NCBI GenBank assembly: GCA_047614505.1
Contig: JBLHGQ010000120.1
Location: forward strand, 1 to 8,665
Origin: JABDJL01 sp047614505
Lineage (GTDB): Bacteria > Pseudomonadota > Gammaproteobacteria > Xanthomonadales > SZUA-36
Length of the DNA stretch: 8,665 nucleotides
Reading direction: 5' to 3'
Part shown: positions 1 through 6,046 of the stretch, in pieces
How the letters are laid out: each line of letters starts with the position of its first letter
Numbering within the stretch: position 1 is the stretch's first letter
The notes under the pieces: model-generated
Seen by the model: the letters and a program-made list of their open reading frames with translations, nothing else
Told to the model about the DNA's origin: nothing
Database searches by the model: none
Program-made: the position numbers and the translations under genes

Positions 1-605
1 CCGAGCGCCGGAATGAGCAGAAACGAGGTGAGCAATGTGCCGATTATCGCCCCCATGGTGTTAGCGGCATACATCCGGCCTCCACCGGCACCGATACCAT
101 CTGCCGCGAGCCTGAGCGAACGCACCATTGCTGGCAGCGTGCCGCCCATCAGGAACGGCCCCACACCGACCATCAGAAAAACCAGCCCCCAGGCAAGAAC
201 AGCACTGCTTTGTTCCAGGCGTGCAAACAGCCCTGCCGAATGAGCCAGGGCAAAGGTCATCAGGATACCGGCCAGGGCCACGCCGATCTCCAGTCCTGCG
301 TAGATCCGCAAGGGCCTTCGAGCCCGGTCAGCGAGACGCCCCAGGGCCAGGCCGCCCAGTGCCAGTCCAGCGAAAAAAGCACTGACGCCGGTAGTGACTG
401 CGTAAACATCCACGCCAACGATGAGTGTCAGCTGCTTGATCCAGAGTACCTGGTAGATTAATGCGGCTGTGCCGGAGATGATGAGCAGCAAGGCACGCCA
501 CATAAGGCGCCCGGACTCGTGTTTTTTGGGTTCAGCGGACCGTTGCCGATGCACAGATGGTGCGCCGGCTGGCGGTTGTATTCTCGCGCGCTTTTTTTTC
601 GACAT
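1..605 (-). CDS. Fused MFS/spermidine synthase-type membrane protein, N-terminal part (cut by window edge)
   Basis: The minus strand is open from an ATG at 603-605 to the window edge, giving 201 codons with no stop. The product begins with a basic, proline-rich tail of about 37 residues (MSKKKRARIQPP...). Several hydrophobic helices follow, starting around residues 38-55 with the motif SGTAALIYQVLW. Next come GVSAFFAGLALGGLALGR-type helices (about 73-90) and a basic loop LADRARRPLR. This order is typical of the membrane domain of fused MFS/spermidine synthase-like proteins, whose C-terminal aminopropyltransferase-like domain would lie outside the window. The substrate is unknown. No good Shine-Dalgarno sequence precedes the ATG, and a later ATG (codon 35) is an alternative start. 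The gene begins right after the sulfatase terminator, so it either has its own promoter or depends on readthrough. Codons 3-5 form an A8 run. The family call is fairly sure; its activity is not. Confidence 0.85.
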   Translation of the reverse strand, partial: MSKKKRARIQPPAGAPSVHRQRSAEPKKHESGRLMWRALLLIISGTAALIYQVLWIKQLTLIVGVDVYAVTTGVSAFFAGLALGGLALGRLADRARRPLRIYAGLEIGVALAGILMTFALAHSAGLFARLEQSSAVLAWGLVFLMVGVGPFLMGGTLPAMVRSLRLAADGIGAGGGRMYAANTMGAIIGTLLTSFLLIPAL

Positions 606-614
606 GAAAGCTAT

Positions 615-650
615 AAAAAAAGGCCGCACCCGGTTGTAATGGGTGCGGCC
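615..650 (-). terminator. Rho-independent terminator of the sulfatase gene
   Basis: A perfect 10-bp GC-rich stem is formed by 622-631 (GGCCGCACCC) and 641-650 (GGGTGCGGCC) with a 9-base loop. Read on the minus strand it is followed by seven T residues (615-621). It starts 31 bases after the sulfatase stop codon and ends about 10 bases before the start codon of the next minus-strand gene. It therefore separates the two transcription units unless readthrough occurs. Confidence 0.93.
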
Positions 651-681
651 CTGTATTGGCTCAATGTTTGAGAATGAAGCG

Positions 682-2226
682 TCAGTTGCTGCCTGCGGTA
701 GGAGCAGTAAGCATCTTCATCACCTCGTCAAGACTGAAAGTACCGACTTTCTGACTCGGCGGGAATTCCTTGAAAGTCGCCAGGAACTGTCCGACGTATT
801 GCTGTGCGGGTACCAGCAAGAATACGCGATCAAATCTCCAGTGGTCATAATCCATGGCGACGTGGTCGGCCTCCTCGAACGGATCGGTGCGGAGGTTGAA
901 GAGCTTGGGCAGGCGTAGCTCCACGAATGGTTCAGCCCAGACGGCGAAACCATGCTCACGCTGCTCCTGGAACACCATTTTCCACTGGTTGAAGCGCAAG
1001 GCGACCAAGGCTCCGTCATCGTTGAAATAGAAGAACTCTTTGCGGGGTGAGGGTTCCTTTCCGGCAAAGGAGTCGGTTGCATCATAACCATCGAGGTGCA
1101 CCTTAAACGTCTTTTTACCGACCTTCATGCCTTTCAAAAGTTGCTCTTTGACATCCGGAACGCCCGCGGCAGCCATAATCGTTGGCAGCATGTCCATGTG
1201 CGAATAAATATCGTTGCTGATGGTGCCCGGCTCAATTGTGCCCGGCCACCTGATCAGGGTGGGCACGCGGTAACCGCCTTCCCAGTTTTCGTTCTTCTCG
1301 CCCCGGAATGGCGACGTACCGCCATCGGGCCAGGTGAATTTTTCAGCGCCGTTGTCACTGGAGTACATCACGATTGTGTTGTCTGTCAGTCCCAGTTCGT
1401 CGAGCTTATCGAGTATCTGGCCAATGTGACCGTCATGCTCCACCATGCCATCCGGATAGGTACCCAGCCCGGTCTTGCCGATGCTTTCGTCCTTCAGATG
1501 CGTCCATACATGCATGCGTGTGGAGTTCCACCACAGGAAGAACGGCTTGTCTGACTTGGCTGCTTTTTCCAGGTACTCAAGAGATGCCTGTGTAACTTCG
1601 TCGTCGATCGTCTTCATGCGCTCGATATTGAGCGGGCCGGTAGATTCAATGCGCTGGGTGCCGTCTTCGTTGGCCCAGGTATGGAGCACGCCGCGCGTGC
1701 CGAATTTTTTCTGCAAGGCCGGATCCTTGAAGTAATCGGGATTTTCCGGTTCCTGTTCAGCGTTGAGGTGATAAAGTGAGCCGAAGAACTCATCAAAACC
1801 ATGTGCTGTTGGTAAAGTCTCGTCGGCATCGCCCAGGTGATTTTTACCAAATTGCGCAGTCATGTAACCTTGCGCTTTGAGCAGTTCGGCAATCGTTACA
1901 TCACGCGCCTGCAGGCCTTCTTTTGCACCCGGAAGACCTACCTTCAGGTTGCCGGTGCGCAAGCCGCTCTGACCTGTCAGAAATGCGGAACGCCCGGCGG
2001 TGCAACTCTGCTCGCCATACCAGTCGGTGAACATGGCGCCTTCTTTGGCGATACGGTCAATGTTCGGGGTTTTGTACCCCATCATGCCCTGGTTATACGC
2101 ACTGACATTAAACCAGCCAATGTCATCTCCCCAGATCACCAGGATGTTGGGTTTTTTGGCAGCCATTGATGACGCAGAAGCCAACAAAAAAACCAATGCA
2201 AATAGTACTCTAACAGTATGTTTCAT
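682..2226 (-). CDS. Secreted type I sulfatase (arylsulfatase family, Cys-type formylglycine)
   Basis: This 514-residue protein should hydrolyse sulfate esters outside the cytoplasm. Residues 1-22 form a Sec signal peptide (hydrophobic core LFALVFLLASASS, likely cut near SMA/A). The catalytic landmarks of the sulfatase family are all visible. Metal ligands are D34-D35 in WGDDIGW. The formylglycine precursor is C75 in CTAGR, with Ala in place of the more common Pro, followed by R79. K128 and H130 lie in GKNHLGD, H239 in RMHVWTH, D291-N292 in SSDNGAE, and K311 with the EGGYRVP motif at about 316-322. The length fits a single-domain arylsulfatase with no extra C-terminal module. Modification of C75 needs a formylglycine-generating enzyme that is not in this window. 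The ATG is preceded by GGAAAA at suitable spacing. The gene stands alone, with its own terminator and a divergent upstream region. The natural substrate cannot be told from sequence. Confidence 0.95.
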   Translation of the reverse strand: MKHTVRVLFALVFLLASASSMAAKKPNILVIWGDDIGWFNVSAYNQGMMGYKTPNIDRIAKEGAMFTDWYGEQSCTAGRSAFLTGQSGLRTGNLKVGLPGAKEGLQARDVTIAELLKAQGYMTAQFGKNHLGDADETLPTAHGFDEFFGSLYHLNAEQEPENPDYFKDPALQKKFGTRGVLHTWANEDGTQRIESTGPLNIERMKTIDDEVTQASLEYLEKAAKSDKPFFLWWNSTRMHVWTHLKDESIGKTGLGTYPDGMVEHDGHIGQILDKLDELGLTDNTIVMYSSDNGAEKFTWPDGGTSPFRGEKNENWEGGYRVPTLIRWPGTIEPGTISNDIYSHMDMLPTIMAAAGVPDVKEQLLKGMKVGKKTFKVHLDGYDATDSFAGKEPSPRKEFFYFNDDGALVALRFNQWKMVFQEQREHGFAVWAEPFVELRLPKLFNLRTDPFEEADHVAMDYDHWRFDRVFLLVPAQQYVGQFLATFKEFPPSQKVGTFSLDEVMKMLTAPTAGSN

Positions 2227-2241
2227 AAATTATTTTCCATA

Positions 2242-2269
2242 AATATAAAGCGTATTTTCAGCACAGAAA
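2242..2269 (-). promoter_or_regulatory. Candidate sigma70 promoter of the sulfatase gene
   Basis: On the minus strand TTTCTG (2264-2269) and TATATT (2242-2247) are separated by 16 bases. The -10 matches the consensus at five of six positions, while the -35 is weak. Transcription would start just upstream of the GGAAAA ribosome binding site, giving a very short leader. This is a visual match only. Confidence 0.3.
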
Positions 2270-2290
2270 CCGCCGAATCAGTCGCGCATT

Positions 2291-2314
2291 TTGGCAGAAA
2301 GCCAACCCATTGGC
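2291..2314. promoter_or_regulatory. Operator-like palindrome with an extra half-site
   Basis: TTGGC (2291-2295), a 5-base spacer and GCCAA (2301-2305) make a perfect interrupted palindrome. A further TTGGC follows at 2310-2314. The 15-base dyad has the T-N11-A shape of LysR-type regulator sites and lies about 22 bases upstream of the candidate sulfatase -35 box, where an activator would bind. No regulator gene is in the window, so the protein partner is unknown. Confidence 0.35.
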
Positions 2315-2536
2315 AAACCAGACCCGTTTAGGCCGCTTTTCCTTACATACTTCTGCAACTGCAGGCCAGTGGTGGACCACAATTAGTCTTCGATCCTTGC
2401 GGACAGGAATATCCGTTTGAATTTACGCAACATAGGCGGGCGATGCGGACACCCACCAATTATCTAATTTCGTTTAGAATTACGCCACCTTGCCTGCAAA
2501 GGCGAACCAGCGATCATTAAACAACAGGTTTCACCC

Positions 2537-3586
2537 ATGAAAAGTCCACACCACGCTATTCTTCACACATTGCTGTTAACAGGCGGTTTACTACTTTCCG
2601 GAGCTTCGTTCGCCGATAAAACGGATGTGGTGGTGCTGAACAATGGGGACCAGGTCACCGGCGAGATCAAGAAACTCGAGGCGGGTCTTTTGGAGTTCAA
2701 GACCGACACGATGGGTACGGTTTATATCGAATGGCAGTTCATTTCCGAGATCATCAGCAGCAAGGTTCACTCGGTGGAGATGACCAATGGCAACCGCGTG
2801 CTGGGTACTTTGCAAAAGCCGGAAGACGCTGAACATATTATCGTCGAAAGCGAACAGGGCCCGATAGATGTACAGCCTGATGAGATTGTTTCAGTCTGGC
2901 CCGTGGAGGCTACGTTCATAGACAGAATGGAGTTAGCCGTGAGCCTGGGCCTGGACTACAAGAAAGCTACTGATATCACAGACCTGAATACAGCCATCGA
3001 TTTTCGAACCCGGACCAATGAACGCCTGACCGAAGCCAGCCTGCGCATGGATATTACCCGGCAGCCCGGGAGCAGCAGGGCGGACGACCAGACCCGACTG
3101 GAAGTGGATACATTCCACGAGTATCTGCTGGCTGAGCAGCGCTTCAGAAAATGGTTTGGCAAGCTTGAATCCAATGACGCGACCGGCGTGGATCTGCGTG
3201 TTTCCGCCGGCGGCGCATTCGGCAAATATCTCATGAAAACCAACAACAAGTGGTTCACCGTAGGCGCAGGATTGTTGGCAACCGAAGAAACGCCAGCCGG
3301 CGGAAATTCTGAAGCCAATATCGAGGCGGTAGGCAGTGTGCGCTATCGCTATTTCAGATTTGCGTCGCCTGAGCGCTCATTCGATACGACTTTTAATATC
3401 TATCCCAGCCTGACCGACAAAGGTCGGATCCGTGCCGAATTGCGTACCACGTTCAAACTGGAATTGACGGAGGACCTGTTCTGGTCCATGGAGTTTTTTG
3501 CAAACCACGACAACAAGCCGCTTTCAACCTCTGACGTCGAGAAAACCGACTTCGGCATTATTACTTCGGTGGGCTGGTCCTACTGA
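2537..3586 (+). CDS. DUF481 outer-membrane beta-barrel protein with two N-terminal Sm-like repeats
   Basis: This is a 349-residue protein of unknown function. A signal peptide (LLLTGGLLLSGASFA, cut near A26/D27) directs export. Residues 30-72 (VVVLNNGDQVTGEI...) and 78-121 (VEMTNGNRVLGTL...) are two related units of short strands with the pattern NGD/NGN-x-V-x-G, each ending in a D/E-x-I-x-S-like strand. Such Sm/SH3-like units often precede DUF481 domains. From about residue 132 to the end the sequence alternates hydrophobic and polar residues with many aromatics and ends in VGWSY. This is typical of an outer-membrane barrel with a C-terminal aromatic sorting signal, and fits the YdiY/DUF481 family. 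The ATG follows an AGG at 8 bases spacing. The gene is convergent with the SYLF gene and appears to be transcribed alone. Family membership is confident; no ligand or partner is evident. Confidence 0.87.
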   Translation: MKSPHHAILHTLLLTGGLLLSGASFADKTDVVVLNNGDQVTGEIKKLEAGLLEFKTDTMGTVYIEWQFISEIISSKVHSVEMTNGNRVLGTLQKPEDAEHIIVESEQGPIDVQPDEIVSVWPVEATFIDRMELAVSLGLDYKKATDITDLNTAIDFRTRTNERLTEASLRMDITRQPGSSRADDQTRLEVDTFHEYLLAEQRFRKWFGKLESNDATGVDLRVSAGGAFGKYLMKTNNKWFTVGAGLLATEETPAGGNSEANIEAVGSVRYRYFRFASPERSFDTTFNIYPSLTDKGRIRAELRTTFKLELTEDLFWSMEFFANHDNKPLSTSDVEKTDFGIITSVGWSY

Positions 3587-3588
3587 GA

Positions 3589-3604
3589 CCGCCGGTTTTG
3601 GCGG
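3589..3604. terminator. Possible bidirectional hairpin between convergent genes
   Basis: CCGCC (3589-3593) and GGCGG (3600-3604) form a 5-bp stem with a 6-base loop just after the DUF481 stop. A second small stem, GAACT/AGTTC, lies at 3617-3631. Neither has a real T run, so intrinsic termination would be weak. The position between converging genes is the main support. Confidence 0.35.
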
Positions 3605-3646
3605 GTTTGCGCGGATGAACTGCCAAAGTTCAGTAAGACCTGGCGA

Positions 3647-4107
3647 CTAAGCGGCACACTTGCTGTAATCCACATCGCGGGACGCACCGGCAGTCAGTGC
3701 AACAGCCGATACCTGTGCGCCCATTTCAAAATTACCGCGGGTGAATTCATCCAGCGCGGTCTGGTCTTTGAAAAAGACATACTCGGCATACACCTGGCCG
3801 CCAAGCTGAAAACCCACCGTTAACTGGGTCAGGGTTACTTTTCCGAGGTATTGTCCCCCTGGATCATCAAGCCTTTGCCGCGTGCGCCACCGAACCCGAT
3901 GCCGCCTTTTTTAACACTGGGGAATACCGCATAACCGGCTGCAGACTCAAACCACTTCGCCAGGTCGGGGTCTTTTTCACTGGCGTTCAGAATGGCTTCG
4001 GCCACGCCGAGTTCCATTTTATCCTTGCTGTTCGGTTCCCAGCCAAAACTGCTGCCTGCAGCCATCATCAAACATAAGCCAAACAAAGCAACGACTCGTA
4101 TTTGCAT
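3647..4107 (-). pseudogene. SYLF (Ysc84-type lipid-binding) domain protein, interrupted by a one-base frameshift
   Basis: From the ATG at 4105-4107 the first frame encodes 90 residues and stops at 3835-3837. It has a signal peptide (IRVVALFGLCLMMAAGSSFG) and then SYLF-type sequence ending AAGYAVFPSVKKGGIGFGG and ARGKGLMIQG. The rest of the domain continues in another frame to a TAG at 3647-3649, with motifs VTLTQLTVGFQLGGQVYAEY, NFEMGAQVSAVALTAGAS and C-terminal KCAA. Adding one base in the C5 run at 3855-3859 joins both halves through GGQYLGKVTLTQ, which reads like a normal SYLF domain and gives a 153-residue protein. I infer loss of one base there. It could be a real mutation, a slippage variant or a sequencing error. 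Intact homologues are small exported proteins thought to bind lipid. I chose this ATG because AGGAG (4114-4118) lies 6 bases upstream. An earlier in-frame ATG at 4141-4143 lacks such a site. Confidence 0.85.
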
Positions 4108-4414
4108 ATTTCTCTCCTGACCATGAAGCCGGTTGGTATTCATGATTATGCAAGTTCATGCGCCAGTGGGGTGACCAGAATTGCCGTAGGCGGAACGTTC
4201 GTGGCAGTTATGGCTGCATGAGCTATCACACAGGAATCCCGCGGTGTTTATTCGGTTTCTGCCTGAATTCTGCATCATGCGCCTATATTTATGCTCTCGA
4301 CTAACCCAAAACTATCAGACGTCAATCAAAGACAACCATAGCCGGCAAATTCGGGAATGCGGTACCCGCTCTGGTTTGATTCGTTAAGACAAATAGTCAT
4401 GAAGAGAACGCTAA
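4108..4414. other. Non-coding stretch upstream of the SYLF gene
   Basis: No supported gene is seen on either strand. The SYLF promoter should lie here. The best visible -10 on the minus strand is CATAAT within TTGCATAATC (about 4145-4150), without a good -35. An 8-base palindrome GAACGTTC lies at 4193-4200. The right end, near 4399-4420, is where similarity to the downstream beta-barrel gene abruptly begins. It therefore contains the breakpoint of an old rearrangement. Confidence 0.45.
4114..4118 (-). promoter_or_regulatory. Ribosome binding site that sets the SYLF gene start
   Basis: AGGAG on the minus strand lies 6 bases before the ATG at 4105-4107. It supports this start over the in-frame ATG 12 codons upstream, and the resulting protein starts directly with its signal peptide. 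Confidence 0.7.
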
Positions 4415-4420
4415 TCGCCA

Positions 4421-4525
4421 CTGGGCGGGACGGGCATTTTCTTCCTAAAACCATCGATCTTTGCCGGGGGCAACCGGCCGGGCGACTGGGGCATCGAAGT
4501 CGGTTACAAGGTGCTCGCATTCTGA
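4421..4525 (+). pseudogene. 3'-terminal relic (34 codons) of a beta-barrel gene paralogous to 6047-6823
   Basis: Reading from CTG at 4421 to TGA at 4523-4525 gives 34 codons that match the last 34 codons of the intact barrel gene at every residue but one (Phe for Leu at the seventh codon). The frame is closed upstream by a TAA at 4412-4414 and no start codon is available, so only the 3' end survives. At the DNA level the coding part differs at seven positions: five are silent, one changes an amino acid, and one swaps stop TAA for TGA. The relic is therefore the tail of a once-functional, diverged paralog rather than a fresh copy. It retains the C-terminal barrel sorting motif ending VLAF. Confidence 0.85.
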
Positions 4526-4545
4526 GGCGACACGGCACCAGTTAA

Positions 4546-4582
4546 AGGGCTGGATCTAAATACGGAGCTCAGATCCGACCCC
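4546..4582. repeat. REP-like palindrome, copy A
   Basis: GGATCT (4552-4557) pairs with AGATCC (4571-4576) around a 13-base loop. An outer GGG/CCC pair (4547-4549 with 4579-4581) is separated by a short mismatch. Read on the minus strand it starts GGGGTCGGATCT. This form is reminiscent of REP elements mobilised by REP-associated tyrosine transposases, which commonly lie just after genes. No such transposase is in the window, and the REP label is by resemblance. Confidence 0.55.
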
Positions 4583-4587
4583 ATTAC

Positions 4588-4787
4588 TTTCCCGTTCGGG
4601 TATGATTTCCTGAACGGCTGAGTCCACAACCCCTTAACAAATTCTGTGCTAAAATTTATCCTCAGGGGCAGCTACGTGACCAATGTGGCCGTTAAATAAT
4701 TTACAGAATTGACTTTGTCATATCGGGTGGCAAAGCTAATCTGACAATAAAACGCAAACTTAGCGAAAACTATAAAGGATTAATCCA
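4588..4787 (+). promoter_or_regulatory. AT-rich leader region of the DUF1254 gene
   Basis: This segment follows the left repeat immediately and no gene is seen in it. It starts with a hairpin (4592-4617) and then becomes AT-rich. A weak promoter candidate is TTGTCA (4715-4720), 16 bases, TAATCT (4737-4742). TTGACT at 4709-4714 is another possible -35 without a partner. An inverted pair AATTCTGT (4640-4647) and ACAGAATT (4703-4710) is also present. AAGGA (4775-4779) lies 8 bases before the ATG and is a good ribosome binding site. Confidence 0.4.
4592..4617. repeat. Short hairpin after the left repeat
   Basis: CCGTTCGG (4592-4599) pairs with CCTGAACGG (4609-4617), forming 8 pairs with one bulged T and a 9-base loop. 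There is no T run on either side, so a terminator role is doubtful. It sits exactly at the edge of the duplicated block. Confidence 0.4.
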
Positions 4788-5801
4788 ATGAAAAGAATTG
4801 TAGATGTTTTGATTGTATTGCTGATCATCCTCCTGGCCCAACCGGTGGACACATCGGCGAGTGAAAAGGTTACCGTCGATAATTTCGTGCGGGCTGAAAC
4901 CGACATGACTATGAAGCGTTACGAAACAGCGGGTGGATTCGGCAAAATGTTCCATTTACGTCAGCCGACACAATTAGACAAACAAGATGTTATTCGTATG
5001 AATCAAGACACCCTTTATTCTATTGGGATTTTTGATTTAACAACGCCAGTCACTATCACCAAACCAAAAACTGAACGTTGGCAGTCATTGATGCTAGTTA
5101 GCCAGGACCATTCTATCCCCGCTGCTATTTATGAACCTGGTTCGTATACTTTTACACAAGAAGAAATTGGTACACGTTATCTAACGGTAGTATTTCGCAC
5201 CCTTGTTAATGCCAATGATGCAAATGACATCAAACTGGCAAATGCGATTCAGGATCAGATAATCGTTAAACAGGAAAACGCTGGCTCGCTTGACATTCCA
5301 GATTGGGATGAGGAGTCACTCACTAAAGTTAGAGATGCCATTAATGTACTTGCAGCGACGTTAAGCGATACTTCAGGAATGCTGGGCGATAAATCAAAAC
5401 TTAACCCTATCCATCATTTGATGGGTACAGCAATGGGCTGGGGCGGTAATCCTAAAAAAGATGCTATTTATGTCAATGTAGTTCCTGAAAAGAATGATGG
5501 CAAAACCAATTATGCCTTGACTGCTAAAGATGTACCCGTGGACGGGTTTGCCTCCATCACGGTTTACAATGCCAAGGGATTCATGGAAAAAAACGAGCTG
5601 GGTATTAACTCGCTTAATAACTTAACTGCAAAACCAAATAAAGATGGTGGAGCCACTGTTCACTTCGGCGGTTGTGAGGATGGTCGCATTAACTGTATTC
5701 CAATAACAGATGGCTGGAACTACATCGTGCGTATGTATCAACCCAAAGAAGAGGTTATGGATGGCAGCTGGAAATTCCCCGACCCCGAACCGGTAGACTG
5801 A
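4788..5801 (+). CDS. Exported DUF1254/DUF1214 domain protein
   Basis: This 337-residue protein of unknown activity has a signal peptide (residues 1-24, core VLIVLLIILLA, cut near TSA/SE). The N-terminal DUF1254 part runs from about 30 to 165, with VDNFVRAETDM, RMNQDTLYSIGIFDL (70-84), SQDHS and GTRYLTVVFRT. The C-terminal DUF1214 part runs from about 205 to 332, with NPIHHLMGTAMGWGG, DVPVDGFASITVYNAKGF (248-265), FGGC (293-296), NCIPITDGWNYIVRMYQP (302-319) and DGSW. The length matches the common two-domain form, and no residue block looks missing. The gene is clearly AT-rich compared with its neighbours: hand-counted 60-base lines at 5221 and 5581 are 38% and 33% GC, against 67% at 6241. It uses many AAA, AAT and TTA codons, suggesting transfer from another genome. 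It lies between the two copies of the direct repeat. A partnership with the downstream barrel protein is possible but unproven. Confidence 0.92.
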   Translation: MKRIVDVLIVLLIILLAQPVDTSASEKVTVDNFVRAETDMTMKRYETAGGFGKMFHLRQPTQLDKQDVIRMNQDTLYSIGIFDLTTPVTITKPKTERWQSLMLVSQDHSIPAAIYEPGSYTFTQEEIGTRYLTVVFRTLVNANDANDIKLANAIQDQIIVKQENAGSLDIPDWDEESLTKVRDAINVLAATLSDTSGMLGDKSKLNPIHHLMGTAMGWGGNPKKDAIYVNVVPEKNDGKTNYALTAKDVPVDGFASITVYNAKGFMEKNELGINSLNNLTAKPNKDGGATVHFGGCEDGRINCIPITDGWNYIVRMYQPKEEVMDGSWKFPDPEPVD

Positions 5802-5806
5802 GGGAA

Positions 5807-5822
5807 AGCGGGGACCCCCGCT
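5807..5822 (+). terminator. Hairpin just after the DUF1254 gene
   Basis: AGCGGG (5807-5812) and CCCGCT (5817-5822) form a 6-bp stem with a 4-base loop, 5 bases after the stop codon. It lacks a following T run, so it may protect the mRNA end or pause transcription rather than terminate it efficiently. Confidence 0.4.
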
Positions 5823-5852
5823 ACTGTGTGACGTCAGCCCATATGGGACAAC

Positions 5853-5916
5853 TTGGCCCCTTCAAGAGACACTTCTGCTGTTTTTAAACTCAAGCAGAGG
5901 AGTCTCAAGGGGACAA
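5853..5916. repeat. Long imperfect inverted repeat (large hairpin)
   Basis: The arms pair as TTG/CAA (5853-5855 with 5914-5916), CCCCTT/AAGGGG (5857-5862 with 5907-5912) and GAGAC/GTCTC (5866-5870 with 5902-5906). The inner arm continues with C5872-G5900, a T-G wobble and TCTGCT/AGCAGA (5874-5879 with 5893-5898). Interruptions are single mismatches and a CAA bulge. The loop is 13 bases and T/A-rich. It lies in the AT-rich spacer upstream of the barrel gene. It could be a structured RNA leader, a terminator variant or a small palindromic insertion. Confidence 0.6.
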
Positions 5917-6046
5917 TAGTCCAAATATTCGCGATATGTATTACAATTTATTGCTTCAATCGCTATTGCAAATAGTTATTGAGTGAATGCCAGCCGCCTC
6001 TGGTGACAGGCGGCCGTATCACAACAAATCATACTTCCCGGAGTCA
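5917..6046 (+). promoter_or_regulatory. AT-rich promoter region of the barrel gene
   Basis: The stretch from about 5917 to 5985 is AT-rich and is the natural place for the promoter. TACAAT at 5942-5947 matches the -10 consensus at five of six positions, but no good -35 sits at the right distance. GGAG at 6040-6043 is the only ribosome-binding-like sequence before the chosen start. A CCCATATGGG palindrome lies a little upstream at 5838-5847. Confidence 0.35.

Larger units (their letters stand above)
2227..2536. promoter_or_regulatory. Divergent intergenic control region
   Basis: This 310-base gap separates the divergently transcribed sulfatase and DUF481 genes and should hold both promoters. 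No credible small gene is seen. On the sulfatase side there is an AT-rich start region and an operator-like palindrome at 2291-2305. On the DUF481 side there is an AT-rich dyad at about 2458-2482 (AATTATCTAA facing TTAGAATT) containing a possible -10 TAGAAT at 2475-2480, but no matching -35. A 12-base near-palindrome GTGGTGGACCAC lies at 2369-2380. The DUF481 gene has an AGG 8 bases before its ATG. Confidence 0.6.
4421..4587 (+). repeat. Direct repeat, left copy (partner at 6719-6885)
   Basis: By hand alignment 155 of 167 positions match the right copy, with no gaps and a constant offset of 2298. The repeat covers the barrel gene 3' end, its 3' flank and a REP-like palindrome. Similarity stops sharply after CCATTAC at the right and fades around 4416-4421 at the left. 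Confidence 0.92.

Noticed and set aside
1096..1554. 152-codon plus-strand open frame inside the sulfatase gene
   Set aside because: It is antisense to well-conserved catalytic sequence, with a Cys/His-rich, domain-less translation and no ribosome binding site.
2291..2305. TTGGC-N5-GCCAA equals the eukaryotic NF-I consensus
   Set aside because: The surrounding genes are plainly bacterial. The match is a coincidence of a short palindrome.
3831..3846. Programmed -1 frameshift at A AAG just before the first SYLF stop codon
   Set aside because: A small hairpin (ACCCA/TGGGT) and an upstream G-rich tract fit such a signal. However, the residues read between the C5 run and A AAG (DNTSE) do not resemble the family, while the other frame gives GGQYLGK, which does. 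The break therefore lies at the C5 run.
4357..4545. 62-codon plus-strand open frame over the relic
   Set aside because: It runs in a different frame from the barrel-gene tail, has an arginine-rich, unstructured translation and no ribosome binding site. It is a shadow of the relic.
4640..4710. Inverted pair AATTCTGT / ACAGAATT as ends of a mobile element
   Set aside because: Only 8 bases match, the outward flanks show no target duplication, and no other copy is seen in the window.
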